A stretch of DNA of 64,000 bases from Aureispira sp. CCB-E (GCF_031326345.1 NZ_CP133671.1:372001-436000), one strand, 5' to 3'. Positions 28,101 to 37,871 are shown, counted from the stretch's first letter. Numbers and translations: made by a program. Notes: generated from the letters alone by a model not told the origin.

Positions 28101-29819
28101 TCTATTGCTGCGGACACACAACAGGTGGTTCATTTGCTTTATCAAGTGAGATTTGAACAAGGAAAAGCGCCTATTTATATAAGTTTTGAATCTGATGGTC
28201 TAAACGATTTTATCACTCAAACCGTTGAGACAACAGCCAAAGGTTTTCCTGTAGATTTTGTTATGGCTGGGCAAGAACTAGAGCAAGTAGATACGTTTGT
28301 TTTGAGGGATGTTTATGAAGGTTCGTTGACCTCAACGTTAAAGTTTTACCCAGATATTTTAGAAGGGTTGATGGATGGTGTAGAGAGTATTTTGAACTCT
28401 CCTAGTGGCTGTTTTGAACAGGTATCTTCTAGCAATTACCCCAATATTTTGGCTTTGCAGTTGATGCAACAAACAGGAGTGTTAAAAGTAGGTGTGCGCC
28501 AAAAAGCATTGGAATACCTTCAAACAGGTTACCATAAATTAGCAGCTTATGAAATTAATGGAGGTGGTTTTGAATGGTATGGTCGAGCACCTGCACACGA
28601 AGGCTTGACGGCCTATGGTTTGGTACAGTTCAAAGATATGCAAGAGGTGTACGAGGTTGAGGCAGGTATTATAGAACGGACCAAAAACTACTTGTTGAGT
28701 CGAAGAAATGGAAAAGGCGGCTTTGAGCAAAATGTAGGCAAGTATGGATTTAGTGGAAACAAACCTGCTTTATTTAATGCTTATATTACTTGGGCGTTGT
28801 CAGAAGTTAATACAAAAGGAATTCACAAAGAAGTGGAGGCAATGACTAGAGAAGCTATTGCAAGTGAAGATTTGTATCGAATGAGTTTAGCGGCATTGAC
28901 CCATTTTAACATTGGAAATCAAGAACGAGCTGAAAACCTACTGAAAAACATTCAAAATATGATTCTAAAACTTGGGCTAGAAAATGTTTTCGCAGAGTCA
29001 ACCGTAACTTATTCTTATGGAAAGGCATTGAACATAGAAACACTTTCTTTTGCTGCCTTAGCTATGTTGAGGTCTGAACATCGAAATGAAGCATTAATAG
29101 TAAAAATTGTAGAGTACCTATTGAGCAAACGCCAATACGGTCGTTTTGGCTCTACTCAATCAACCGTCATGGCATTAAAAGCGTTGAGTGCTTATACGAG
29201 TAGTGTTCTCAAACAACAGGAAGACAAATCGATACAAGTGGAGATCAATGGCAAGGTTGTATGGAAGGACTTGTATCGCAAACATCAAAAAGGAAACTTA
29301 CTAGTAACCGATCTGCATCAATATTTTGTAGAAGGACAGAATATTGTGGCGGTTAAGTTTGATGCTGCTACTCAAGGATTACCCTATAGCTTTGATGTTT
29401 CATGGACTTCCCAAACACCTGAAAGTGCTGCCGAATGTCCTTTGATGATCACCAGTACTTTTGATAAAAAAGAAGCTAAAGTAGGAGAAACAGTACGTTT
29501 GGATGTGACTGTTCAAAACTCCAACAACGAAGCGGTGCCTTCTACAATGGCCTGGATTGGTATTCCCGCAGGTTTGTCTGTTCAAGCTTGGCAATTAAAA
29601 GATTTGCAAGAAAAACAACAATTTGCTTTTTATGAATTGAAAGATAATTATTTAATATTGTATTATAGAGAATTGGATGGTCAAGAAACAAAAACGCTTT
29701 CCTTAGATTTAAAAACAGAAGTTCCAGGACACTATACCGCACCAGCTAATACGACATATTTGTACTATGGAGATGAATATAAGTATTGGTTAGAAGGGGC
29801 TAGTATTCAGGTAAATTAG
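25185..29819 (+). CDS. Bacterial alpha-2-macroglobulin family protein
   Basis: 1,544 residues from the ATG at 25185; a GTG at 25137 would add 16 residues before the signal peptide. After a signal sequence ending in KAQ come MG2-like beta domains (VYVQTDRTFYAPNEEIWW), further macroglobulin domains, a carboxypeptidase-regulatory-like insert (about 560-640) and the complement-like helical thioester domain. The thioester motif is GCFEQ (Cys1076, Glu1078, Gln1079), fitting an active trap. Such proteins bind attacking proteases or act in envelope defence and repair. A barrel protein follows after 37 bases in the same operon. A lipobox is not seen, so it is probably periplasmic or surface-associated through its partner. 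Confidence 0.92.
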   Translation: MNNKKMDMKQLILCCLICLYCQSIKAQIVESIQQKYTTYDSINTQEKVYVQTDRTFYAPNEEIWWNVFVTNAKNAPSTLSEQVYAELYSPNGTKSDALILKNKGGYAQGYFKLKPDAVGGIYKLRVYTYWMQNFGEENYFEKELTVQKTVLPEVLMQLDFEREAYGAGDEVVAIFKAKTKDNKALAHKKLTYTVQLNGQLVTNQTATTDDNGKALLSYKLPDKLTETNNLINVQFDESGLTESITRSAPIVLNNLDIQLLPEGGTVVANQKNRIAIKVLNEFGQPADIKGEIVNKSGNVIQEFSTFHQGMGAFELVPEKNENYMLRVTQPVGIRQTWKVPSVETDRLGIFVKKQQDQRIEFDLYSPKEQRVFVVAQQQGNLIYTQEIKAVKGANTVAFSTEDFPMGIVQLTVVDEKERVHAERLVFVNAQRKLKVHISTNKEDYLPREKVVVDIWAKDETGRGVQGNFSMAVVDDKQHTFADDKQDNILSYLLMSSELKGEIYEPNFYFDPKNEKAAAALDYVLLTHGWRRFEWQTILEESNRMTIRYPILANEISGYVKIGDQLGKKQTIFLSEGQARYTKKKALATTQTDDNGFFTFKNVTVSFPAFLSTTYHGEYQSIRINQYSKPGLSWERTVPGIYHDQIVNQGYYKKKEDGKLYDRYNQQVDVVNSDIVSEDGRLVTTSKNFKIVDGLIKTKHNYTVRIDEEGYVFSNEGRLSKAPVNVNSKIVQKTVGNKRSSPIVMDSISYTVPQNRSLDWDRRRNADKYTERIELSTSGLTSERALASVMLSTESVVVEASNIEIMNSGRNNRYNVTPSFQEELISPSVYLIQVAPKNLQYKSIPRFYQPNYSDKRGTPERTDFRKTIYWNPSIQTNKNGKASLSYYNSDEVTTFRILLEGNNAEGQLVHEEHTYSTSLPFNIVTKIPSVLSFGDTVRMPIVLQNNSSKTVAGALKIEVPSFLNVLEMPSKNISIAADTQQVVHLLYQVRFEQGKAPIYISFESDGLNDFITQTVETTAKGFPVDFVMAGQELEQVDTFVLRDVYEGSLTSTLKFYPDILEGLMDGVESILNSPSGCFEQVSSSNYPNILALQLMQQTGVLKVGVRQKALEYLQTGYHKLAAYEINGGGFEWYGRAPAHEGLTAYGLVQFKDMQEVYEVEAGIIERTKNYLLSRRNGKGGFEQNVGKYGFSGNKPALFNAYITWALSEVNTKGIHKEVEAMTREAIASEDLYRMSLAALTHFNIGNQERAENLLKNIQNMILKLGLENVFAESTVTYSYGKALNIETLSFAALAMLRSEHRNEALIVKIVEYLLSKRQYGRFGSTQSTVMALKALSAYTSSVLKQQEDKSIQVEINGKVVWKDLYRKHQKGNLLVTDLHQYFVEGQNIVAVKFDAATQGLPYSFDVSWTSQTPESAAECPLMITSTFDKKEAKVGETVRLDVTVQNSNNEAVPSTMAWIGIPAGLSVQAWQLKDLQEKQQFAFYELKDNYLILYYRELDGQETKTLSLDLKTEVPGHYTAPANTTYLYYGDEYKYWLEGASIQVN

Positions 29820-29856
29820 TTGGGTTATCACCTCCTAAAACCAACAAATCCACCAC

Positions 29857-31668
29857 ATGAAGGAATTATTATTATTAATTTTTATATTAATTAGCAGTGC
29901 AAGTATGGCGCAGTCTCTTGGGGAGGATGTTTACATACGCTATTATCTGGGACGAAGTATTCAGCGAACTAAATTATTTGATGAAACAGGACTCGGGAAA
30001 TTTATTCTTTTTAGAAACATACCTTCCAATTGGATTGTAGAATATAAGAGAACCAATGCTTTGGAGGATATACAGGGACTTTTTGGAGCTGTAAAACCAA
30101 AATTAAGTTCGTTGAGAAATAAATCTTTTCGACTAGATGTTAAAGGATCTAATTTAGGAGAGCTAGACGTTAGTTTCAGAGGTAGCATGGTATTCAAAAA
30201 GGTGACTGGTCATTTGAGTTTAAACGGGCATTGGAACAATCAGCGCAATGATTTTAATCAAGATAATTATCTTGATTTGAATTTAAAGAAGCGCCTCTTC
30301 TTACAAAATGCTTGGTCTATTCACTTAAAAAAGTTTACGTCAATTAATAATATTTGGTTTTTGGGGATGGAGACTCAAGGCGGGGAAGTGCAGTTCAACA
30401 AAGCAACCGATTTTCTGACTAGAAATGCTTATGGACATGGAATGGGAGTAATGCATTGGATCGGAGAATCGACTAATTATATTGCAACACGAGGGAAAGA
30501 TATGCTGCTTATTAATTTTAGGATGGTTGATCATACTCAAAACAATTATTATGGTTTGCGTCAATATAAAGGCAAGGAGTGGAGCGTTGACAGCAAAGCC
30601 CAGTATAGCTACCGTTTAGAAAATGGTTTTGATTTGTTTCAATTTGGTGTCAATTACCGTTATCAAACCATTCAAGAAAACTTAGACTCGCTGGAAATAG
30701 AACGCAAGGAGTCTTTTGGTGGAGGCTATGTAGGATATGAAACTTTTTTTGGCAAAAAATTCAAATTATCTACTCGTATTAATGTTGCTTATCATAATTT
30801 AGCTCGTTGGATTTTTGTGCCACACCTTCGGTTTGATGCAACGATATTAAAGTCTTTAAGTGCCAATGTATTTGGTGGTTCGGGGATGCGTTATGCTAAT
30901 GTATTGAGTGAAAATGCTCAATTTTTGATTAGTAACAGAGAAGTAAAGATAAAAGAACCACTATTGCCTGAAAGGGCTTGGTATTATGGGGTATCTGTTC
31001 ATTATGGCAATTGGGTTCGTTTGGGACTGGATTTTTATACGGCATTGAATTTACAAGTCTATCATACTATCTACCAAAATAAAGTAATCTTAGATATGGA
31101 TAGCGATGCCTACAAATTGTCGTTTTATAACCAAAATGGACGTGCTGAAAAATTATCCTTTGAATTAGATGGTCAAATTCGATTGTCGAAACCACAACTG
31201 GGAATAAATATTGACTATAGGTTAGATTTTATTAATTCTACCATCAACAACCAATACGTTAGAGAGCCTCTTTACTCAATGCACAATCTCTTACTAGCGC
31301 TTGATTATCGTCTGTATATTCGAGATATTTATATCTGCGATATTACTAGTCAATTTCATTGGTATGGTCCTCAACGGTTGCCCAATGTTGCTGTTAAAAC
31401 AGGAATAGGAACTCCTTATCCATTACAATCTCCGAGTGTTAGTCGATGGGATTTTAAGCTTAATTTTCCGCTTTATGCTTGGATTCAGAGACAAACAAAA
31501 TGGAAGAATTTCATTTTTTATTTTGGGATTGATAATATCTTGGATGAAGTGCAACCCTTATCATTTATTAGTGCGAGCCAACCTTTTGATCAAAATTTTG
31601 ATGGCGGATTGTTTTGGAACTCTACTGTAGGGCGCCGATACTATGGTGGTTTCACATATGTGTTTTAG
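29857..31668 (+). CDS. Outer-membrane beta-barrel protein, partner of the macroglobulin
   Basis: 603 residues with a signal peptide ending in SMAQ. There is no TonB box or plug domain. The whole mature part is made of alternating-residue strands with Tyr/Trp girdles, and it ends in GRRYYGGFTYVF, the aromatic C-terminal strand typical of Bacteroidota outer-membrane barrels. It starts 37 bases after the alpha-2-macroglobulin stop and is surely co-transcribed. It may anchor or export that protein; this is inference from the gene pair. Confidence 0.82.
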   Translation: MKELLLLIFILISSASMAQSLGEDVYIRYYLGRSIQRTKLFDETGLGKFILFRNIPSNWIVEYKRTNALEDIQGLFGAVKPKLSSLRNKSFRLDVKGSNLGELDVSFRGSMVFKKVTGHLSLNGHWNNQRNDFNQDNYLDLNLKKRLFLQNAWSIHLKKFTSINNIWFLGMETQGGEVQFNKATDFLTRNAYGHGMGVMHWIGESTNYIATRGKDMLLINFRMVDHTQNNYYGLRQYKGKEWSVDSKAQYSYRLENGFDLFQFGVNYRYQTIQENLDSLEIERKESFGGGYVGYETFFGKKFKLSTRINVAYHNLARWIFVPHLRFDATILKSLSANVFGGSGMRYANVLSENAQFLISNREVKIKEPLLPERAWYYGVSVHYGNWVRLGLDFYTALNLQVYHTIYQNKVILDMDSDAYKLSFYNQNGRAEKLSFELDGQIRLSKPQLGINIDYRLDFINSTINNQYVREPLYSMHNLLLALDYRLYIRDIYICDITSQFHWYGPQRLPNVAVKTGIGTPYPLQSPSVSRWDFKLNFPLYAWIQRQTKWKNFIFYFGIDNILDEVQPLSFISASQPFDQNFDGGLFWNSTVGRRYYGGFTYVF

Positions 31669-31704
31669 TACCGCATTCTTGAAAATATCAGGCTTCTCTT
31701 TCAT

Positions 31705-31739
31705 AAAAAAACGATCATCGCCCTTGAGCAATGACCGTT
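31705..31739 (-). terminator. Intrinsic terminator of the TonB gene
   Basis: On the minus strand AACGGTCATTG pairs imperfectly with CGATGATCGTT (31739-31729 with 31720-31710), followed by about six T residues. It is in a convergent gap and may act on both strands. Confidence 0.6.
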
Positions 31740-31787
31740 CATATTTTAGTAGTTGGAATAGATAGTAGTCTATCTAAGCTCAAAATG

Positions 31788-32609
31788 TTAAATATCAAAG
31801 ATAAAGGTTAATTTGCCCCATTGTTTTTTTGGAGCAGTATAATCTACATCAAATTTATAACGTCTAGCAGCACGCATCGCAGAGGCAATTAATTTAGCTT
31901 CATTGATGGTCGAAAATTTTTGTAAGTACTTGGTTGCAATGACAGTACCCTCTTGACTCACACAAACCTTGATTGCTATTTTACCTTTCGTTTTAGTCAA
32001 CCCTTTAATATTAGGACGTTGCATTACTTTTCGACCAAAAACACCTTCTTGCAAATTATCATCATTTCCTCCATCGCCACTAGCATCCGAATTGTTTGTA
32101 GCTTTACCGCCAGGTTTATTTTTATCTGATGCACTACCCGATGGTTTAGAAGGCGTTGGTTTAGGATCTGGTTTAGGATCCACTTTGGGAGGTGTTTCGT
32201 CAAACTTAACATCGTTATCATTAGGAACTTCAGCAGGTGTAACCACAGGCGCTTCGTTATCTTCTACCGTTTCAACAGGTGCTGGTTCAGGCTCAGGTTC
32301 TGGAGCGGGAGTAGGTTCAGGAGTAGGTTCTTCTTCCTTTGTTTCACTAGGTTCATTAGATTCATTTTTGCGTGCTTTGTCATCAACATTATCTACAAAT
32401 TGAACATCTGGCTCTTCAATTAAAATATCATCTAAATCGGCAAACTCAACCGTATTATCTGCTAATTCAACATTTTGAATGGCTCCCATTAGTGGAAGAA
32501 TCGCCAAACACAATATAACAGCATGCACAAAAAAAGTAATGATTAATCCTCTTTTCTTGTTTTCTTCTTCTTTTTCCGATACAAATTTATCCTTTTTCAT
32601 ATCTAGCAT
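31788..32609 (-). CDS. tonB: TonB family energy transducer
   Basis: 273 residues from the ATG at 32609; ATG 32600, three codons on, is an alternative. A longer in-frame extension to 32771 overlaps the neighbouring gene and looks unlike TonB. A short basic cytosolic end is followed by one membrane span (about residues 22-44), an acidic and Pro/Glu/Lys-rich periplasmic linker with PEP repeats, and a C-terminal TonB-type domain with KGKIAIKVCVSQEGTV and KQWGKLTFIFDI. It passes proton-motive force from ExbBD to TonB-dependent outer-membrane receptors. No exbBD is beside it. The direct repeat of Pro-Asp-Pro-Lys in the linker is low complexity. Confidence 0.85.
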   Translation of the reverse strand: MLDMKKDKFVSEKEEENKKRGLIITFFVHAVILCLAILPLMGAIQNVELADNTVEFADLDDILIEEPDVQFVDNVDDKARKNESNEPSETKEEEPTPEPTPAPEPEPEPAPVETVEDNEAPVVTPAEVPNDNDVKFDETPPKVDPKPDPKPTPSKPSGSASDKNKPGGKATNNSDASGDGGNDDNLQEGVFGRKVMQRPNIKGLTKTKGKIAIKVCVSQEGTVIATKYLQKFSTINEAKLIASAMRAARRYKFDVDYTAPKKQWGKLTFIFDI

Positions 32610-32767
32610 GTTTTTATATGGAATAATCTTTTGTGTAAAAGAAAAGACTATTGAAAAATTGTTCTTTATCGTTTCATTTGCTTTGTATAATTCCAAAAGG
32701 ATGCCAAATTTGTTTTTTAAGAACGTTTTAATGTTTGAAAGATAGAATGTAAAAGTATCTGAATACC

Positions 32768-34237
32768 TCATGAGGAAAGAGGTTGCTGGAGTTTTTGTTG
32801 TAGGTATTTTTTGAAGTCAAAAAATTGAAACCAGAAAGTATTTTTAGGAAAACGACCAATATTTTCAATTTTGATTAGAGTGCTCTGTATTAAGTTTTGA
32901 TAGTTTTGAGTGTCACTAAATTGGCTAGAACTCTTATTAAAAAAATCGATTAAAGCTCTTTCAAAGTCACCAATTGAGATTTGTTTTTTTAGCTCTCTTT
33001 TTAATGAATTTAATAAATGTGGAATTAGCAAGAAGTTATTTAATTCTAAGTGGACAATAATTTCTAGTACTTTTATGACAAGTTTATATCGAACAATAAA
33101 GTTCGAAGCAGGCAAGTTGTGCCAATAATTAATCCAGTTCAAAGCAATAGCATACTCTTTTACAGTGCACAAGTAAGGGATAACTTCCGTAACCAAGAAA
33201 GACTCTAATAGATTTAAAGGTCGATTAGTCTGTTCTAAATATTCAGGACCAATGATATCTAACAAATCCATTCCTTCTTGATGCTTTTGAGTAATTCGAT
33301 AATAAAATAGCAAGGTTCGCTGATGAGAAATCATATTAAAAGGAGAAGGCGTTTCGAGTACTTTTTTTTGCATTTTGTCTGCAAAAAAATGATACGTCTC
33401 AAAATCATCCATGAATAAGGATTGGTATATAATATTTTGATAAACCGTTATTAAGGTAGATTCTATTATTTTCTGTTTTTCTATTATTTCCAGTATTTTA
33501 TATTGAAATGACCTAGCTTTTTCAAACTGGCAAGCCATAAATAATAATAGAGATTTGGTCATGCAAAAATAAGCTTTTGCTTTGTTGGATAAAAGCTTTG
33601 TCTCATCTGCCAAGAGCGGATTGTTGTACAACTCCTTGAAGCGAGGGTCGTTCAATGTAAAAAAACATTCTTTTACATTGAAGTCAAAACAGCGTTCATT
33701 GAATAGGTGCAATTCATTGATTTGATCGTATTGTTGAATGGCCAAATCACGTTCTGTTTTTAGCAAATGATACGAATTGTTTTTGCTAGCAGTAACATTA
33801 GATTGTAAATTGATAATATAAATTAGGTTACCAAAATCTTCTAACCTTTTTGCTTTGACCTTTGTCTTTTTCAACAAACGACTGCCTATTGAGGTCAAGC
33901 CTTTGCTATAAAGCACTCGTATCGTTTGAATGGCATTATTGATAGCCATAGAAGAGTTGGCATTTTTGTGATGAATGACCAAACTTTGTAAGAGTTGTTG
34001 ATGTAAATACCTTTTGTAATTACTATAATTCTTTAAATCAATTTTACTTCCAATCTGCTTCAATAATTTTTTTTCATTTAGTCGTCCTTCCTGTGTTTGT
34101 TGATAAATCTTGTCATACAATAAAATGTAATGTCTTTTGTCAGAATCATTGCTATACATTTTTGCATATCGAACGAAAAAAGATTTTTCTTTTTTGTTCA
34201 TATTGGAGATGATGTCAAATATTTCTTGAAGTATCAT
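32768..34237 (-). CDS. Hypothetical helical protein, lineage-specific family
   Basis: 489 residues, almost all predicted alpha-helix, without signal peptide or membrane span. Charged and aromatic helices resemble degenerate TPR-like repeats. The N-terminal 100 residues show a pattern (a hydrophobic helix with F..YA..., LLYDKI, then KNYSNYKRYL) that recurs in the unknown protein at 44796-46205 (F..WLKS, LFSFI, YNDLKLRRL). The two are probably distant paralogs. I do not know the function. It sits 158 bases upstream of tonB. Confidence 0.7.
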   Translation of the reverse strand: MILQEIFDIISNMNKKEKSFFVRYAKMYSNDSDKRHYILLYDKIYQQTQEGRLNEKKLLKQIGSKIDLKNYSNYKRYLHQQLLQSLVIHHKNANSSMAINNAIQTIRVLYSKGLTSIGSRLLKKTKVKAKRLEDFGNLIYIINLQSNVTASKNNSYHLLKTERDLAIQQYDQINELHLFNERCFDFNVKECFFTLNDPRFKELYNNPLLADETKLLSNKAKAYFCMTKSLLLFMACQFEKARSFQYKILEIIEKQKIIESTLITVYQNIIYQSLFMDDFETYHFFADKMQKKVLETPSPFNMISHQRTLLFYYRITQKHQEGMDLLDIIGPEYLEQTNRPLNLLESFLVTEVIPYLCTVKEYAIALNWINYWHNLPASNFIVRYKLVIKVLEIIVHLELNNFLLIPHLLNSLKRELKKQISIGDFERALIDFFNKSSSQFSDTQNYQNLIQSTLIKIENIGRFPKNTFWFQFFDFKKYLQQKLQQPLSS

Positions 34238-34595
34238 GTTGCATTGATTTGATCTAAATATTGAATAGAAAAAATGTGGCTTAGAGCCTTTAAATTTGAA
34301 GTAAAATTACTAAACTCTAAGAGGGAACATAGTTTTTGGAGAGATCTAATAAATTACAACTTTAATTTTAAAACGACAAATTTATTTAAGGTTAGTTGTT
34401 GACAATTAGAGTATTGTGGTGGTTTTATCTTTGGTTTAAGATAAATTAAATTATCCAAAATAGATTATTCTTTTTTGAAACTTTCATTTATTCTTATTGT
34501 GTAAATAAAAGCAATTGGTAGTTGAACTTAACTTTTTTTAGGCAAGGAATATCTATTAATAGTTATTTTATTGAACAACTTAGAATGGAAGAAAT
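34238..34595. other. Intergenic between divergent genes, nothing identified
   Basis: AT-rich. Promoters for both divergent genes must lie here, but no full TTG/TAnnTTTG pair stands out. Confidence 0.4.
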
Positions 34596-37500
34596 ATGAT
34601 ACGATTTTTGTTGATAATTGTAGTGATATTCTGTTGTATGAATGGGTATAGTCAAGCAACTCAGCGAGGAGGATTTGTGTATGAATGGAGTAGCTATAGT
34701 TCAGACGATTATACAGGTTTAGGAAACCGACTAGTACACTGGGATTCTACAGATTTAGTTGACATTGTTCATGCACCAGCAATAGGAGTGCACCCTCGAG
34801 TTTATTTTGGACCTTCAGAAATTCCAGCCATTAAACAGCGCTTGGATAGTACTCTAAGTGGTCAAGCCATTAAAGCTACTATTCACGCTTATACTACCTT
34901 GTTGCATTTACGAGGAGCTTATAGCCAAAATCAACCCTATGCGTTAGATCCAGATGGAAATCGATATATCGAAAATAGTGGCGCATGGAGTATGGGAGCT
35001 TATTACGATAAATTAAAAAATCGTGATCCTAGCGTATGGAATGGAGTAAGTCTAAAACATCGCCAACGAACGGCTACTTTGATGTCATTAGAAGCTTTTA
35101 TGTGTCTATTGTATGCTGGTCAAACAGACCCTGATGTGGGAATCAGTTACCAAACAAGAGCACAAGATTTAGCCAATGCAATGCATTATTGGGCAACCTT
35201 AGCATTGGCTGATCCTAACCTAGGTCCTACAACCTATAACTTGGTAGGAGGGACACATATGGCAATGTGTTATGATTTGAATTACAACAATCTAAGTCTT
35301 AATCAAAGAGATACGATTCGGATGGCATTAAGTCGAACTCTACCAATTGTTCCTCGACATGGTCACAATTTGGCATGTTATGCCAATACAAGCAATTGGG
35401 CAACCTTAAATGGGTTTGAGATTATTACCAATTTAGCTATAGAGGGGGAACTAGGATATCAAACCCAATTGACTCGTGAATGGATGCGCGTGGCACATAA
35501 CTTTATCACTTATGGTTGGTATCCATCTGGGGCAGGGTACGAGGGTTTGGGTAAAAACTATATGTTTGTAACGACTCTAATTGCAATGGCAAAACGAGGA
35601 TATAGTTTACTTTCACACCCACATGTACGAGCTTATGGAGAGCAGTTTTTACCTGCGATTACACAACCTTTTGGAAAGGGATTTACTAGCTATGATGTTT
35701 GGGGAGGTTCAGGACACCATCCCGTATGGGGGCAGTATAAATTTAATTCTTCTGATGCTGTTGGTTTAAAATGGATTTTTCCGAATAGTAATAAAGTAGA
35801 TTTTGTTTGGAGAAATTATATTTCTACTTTTTATCGTAATGATTCAGAAGGTTATGTTTATGCTCAAATAGAACCAGGAGGTAGTTACAACACCTATTTG
35901 ATACCCGCAGCTGTATTTGCTCGTGATTACTCAACAAGTAGCTGGCAAAGTCAAGCTGATCAAACCATTTCAACAGAATATATTGCGATGGATAGAGGGT
36001 TGGCTACATTTCGATCAGGAACAGATAAAGAGGCAATGGCTATGCAGTTTCATGCAAGACAAGATATGGGAGGTCATACACATGGCGATCGCTTGGACTT
36101 TACAATGAGTGCGTTGGGGCGTATTTGGGTTCGAAAAACCTTTGGAGGAAGTCCATTTCAACCTTCGGACTTTCATTCCATGGTTTTAGTGGATGGATTG
36201 GGAATCGGCGTTGGCGACCCAGATGGAGATAAGTGTCGACAGCCAGCTACTGTATTAGGGCATCGAATCAATTCAGATTTATCCTCAGTAGCTGGGGATG
36301 CTACTTATGCTTATACTTGGGAGTGGCATTGGTCGGCTCGCCCCTTAGGCTCCAATCATCCTTGGTTGGGAAATAACGGTTGGCAGCGAGTAACGGAAAC
36401 ATGGAATGATTTCTTGGTAACGCCTCATTCAGATCCACATTATAATATTCCGTTTTATGATTACCCACATTGGAGTCGCGCAGGTCGTTTAGAACGAATG
36501 GTGAAACGACCTTATAATCCTATGGAAAAAGTAGTTCGAAATGTAGGGTTGATAAAAGGGGCGCAGCCTATGCTACTTATTGTAGATGATATCAAGAAAG
36601 ATTCATTGGTACATCAGTACAAGTGGATGGCTCAAATTGCTCGTGATCTCACTTTAGACCATTATTCTGTTAATTTATTAGATAGCAATTATCAATGCGA
36701 TATAATTTTAAAAGAGCCAGTAGGAATAGGCAATAGAAGGTTATTGGTAAGGGTGTTGCAGAATGAAAATTATACCGCAAGTCAACCTCCTGGAATAATA
36801 GATACAATACCTTACATAAATTTTTTTACAGGAGCTACGTATAATTCTAACCCCAACTGGATTCGCCATAGGTTAATTGTAGAGAGCAATAGTGTCAGTC
36901 CCAATTTTAAAGTATTGTTATTTCCCTATACTCTTGGAGATACATTACCCATAACTAATTGGAATCCTACACACGATAGCTTAGAAATAGTCCTGCCTAA
37001 TGCAACTAAAATGCTTCGTTTTTATAAAGACCATCAAAATAATACTCAGTTTGAAATGGTCAATACCTCAAGTTTGAATTTGCCACTAGATTGGCTTGAA
37101 TTGGTGGCAGAAAGAGAAACAGCGACAATGGTTCAACTCAAATGGCAAACTCTGGGGGAGGTTAACAACAAAGGATTTGATGTAGAGCGCTTGTTTGATA
37201 ATGAAAATGATTTTACTAAGATTGCTTGGGTCGAAGGAAATGGTACTTCCAACGCTTTACATTCTTATGAGTTATTAGATGAAAATACCTATGAAGGAAA
37301 TACTTACTACAGACTTAAGCAAGTAGATTGCGATGGGCAAGTCAGTTACAGTCCAATTAAAACAGTTCGTGGGGTTACTAATGATAAAAAATGGATGATT
37401 TATCCCAATCCAACAACAGATCATATTTTTATTTACTCCGATGCTTTAGAAGATAGGAACGTAAGTATTCATATTTATACTATGGAAGGTAAACTTGTAT

Positions 37501-37640
37501 TCAATCAGCAAAAGAAGCTAATCGCTCATAGAGTGACGACCTTGGAGGAGACTGTACAATTGCCACAAGGAACGTATATGATACAAATGAGCTTTGAAGA
37601 TGGGGAAAACCACAATAAGATATTTGTAAAACAAGAATGA
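34596..37640 (+). CDS. T9SS-secreted heparinase II/III-like polysaccharide lyase
   Basis: 1,014 residues with a signal peptide (MIRFLLIIVVIFCCMNGYSQ). An alpha/alpha toroid-like N-terminal part with many Trp/Tyr and Asn residues is followed by a heparinase II/III-type beta region. The characteristic HTHGDRLDFTMSALG motif (His494-Asp498) matches the HxHxD site of that family. After a fibronectin-like segment (about 835-925, LKWQTLGEVNNKGFDVER) comes a type A T9SS sorting domain starting at YPNPTTD (about 935). The substrate, perhaps an algal or glycosaminoglycan-like uronic polymer, cannot be told from sequence. No polysaccharide-utilisation SusCD pair is nearby. Confidence 0.85.
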   Translation: MIRFLLIIVVIFCCMNGYSQATQRGGFVYEWSSYSSDDYTGLGNRLVHWDSTDLVDIVHAPAIGVHPRVYFGPSEIPAIKQRLDSTLSGQAIKATIHAYTTLLHLRGAYSQNQPYALDPDGNRYIENSGAWSMGAYYDKLKNRDPSVWNGVSLKHRQRTATLMSLEAFMCLLYAGQTDPDVGISYQTRAQDLANAMHYWATLALADPNLGPTTYNLVGGTHMAMCYDLNYNNLSLNQRDTIRMALSRTLPIVPRHGHNLACYANTSNWATLNGFEIITNLAIEGELGYQTQLTREWMRVAHNFITYGWYPSGAGYEGLGKNYMFVTTLIAMAKRGYSLLSHPHVRAYGEQFLPAITQPFGKGFTSYDVWGGSGHHPVWGQYKFNSSDAVGLKWIFPNSNKVDFVWRNYISTFYRNDSEGYVYAQIEPGGSYNTYLIPAAVFARDYSTSSWQSQADQTISTEYIAMDRGLATFRSGTDKEAMAMQFHARQDMGGHTHGDRLDFTMSALGRIWVRKTFGGSPFQPSDFHSMVLVDGLGIGVGDPDGDKCRQPATVLGHRINSDLSSVAGDATYAYTWEWHWSARPLGSNHPWLGNNGWQRVTETWNDFLVTPHSDPHYNIPFYDYPHWSRAGRLERMVKRPYNPMEKVVRNVGLIKGAQPMLLIVDDIKKDSLVHQYKWMAQIARDLTLDHYSVNLLDSNYQCDIILKEPVGIGNRRLLVRVLQNENYTASQPPGIIDTIPYINFFTGATYNSNPNWIRHRLIVESNSVSPNFKVLLFPYTLGDTLPITNWNPTHDSLEIVLPNATKMLRFYKDHQNNTQFEMVNTSSLNLPLDWLELVAERETATMVQLKWQTLGEVNNKGFDVERLFDNENDFTKIAWVEGNGTSNALHSYELLDENTYEGNTYYRLKQVDCDGQVSYSPIKTVRGVTNDKKWMIYPNPTTDHIFIYSDALEDRNVSIHIYTMEGKLVFNQQKKLIAHRVTTLEETVQLPQGTYMIQMSFEDGENHNKIFVKQE

Positions 37641-37706
37641 ATTCGTCTGTATAGATAAGAAATTTCCCCCTGAGTGTTTCATGATAGCAATTGCTGTATT
37701 GCTATG

Positions 37707-37734
37707 GGAGAAGGCGCAAGCCTTCTCCTCTTTT
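37707..37734 (+). terminator. Intrinsic terminator of the lyase gene
   Basis: A perfect 9-bp stem GGAGAAGGC / GCCTTCTCC with a GCAA tetraloop (37716-37719) and a T-rich tail. Confidence 0.85.
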
Positions 37735-37871
37735 ATGTTTTAGAACAAACAGTCTGCATTATTACCTGTTCTGCATAATCTCTCATCAAGTGAGATAATA
37801 ATCCTTCTTTGTTGGTGTTCCTTAGATTATACAATAGTTTGTTAAAACCCCGTAACGAACTACTAGTTACT

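Noticed and set aside
31969-32403. A 144-codon plus-strand frame rich in Gly and Ser
   Set aside because: It is the complement of the Pro/Glu-rich linker of TonB; low-complexity antisense.
32610-32771. 54-residue N-terminal extension of TonB
   Set aside because: It overlaps the stop of the neighbouring gene and would place a long unconserved stretch before the membrane anchor.
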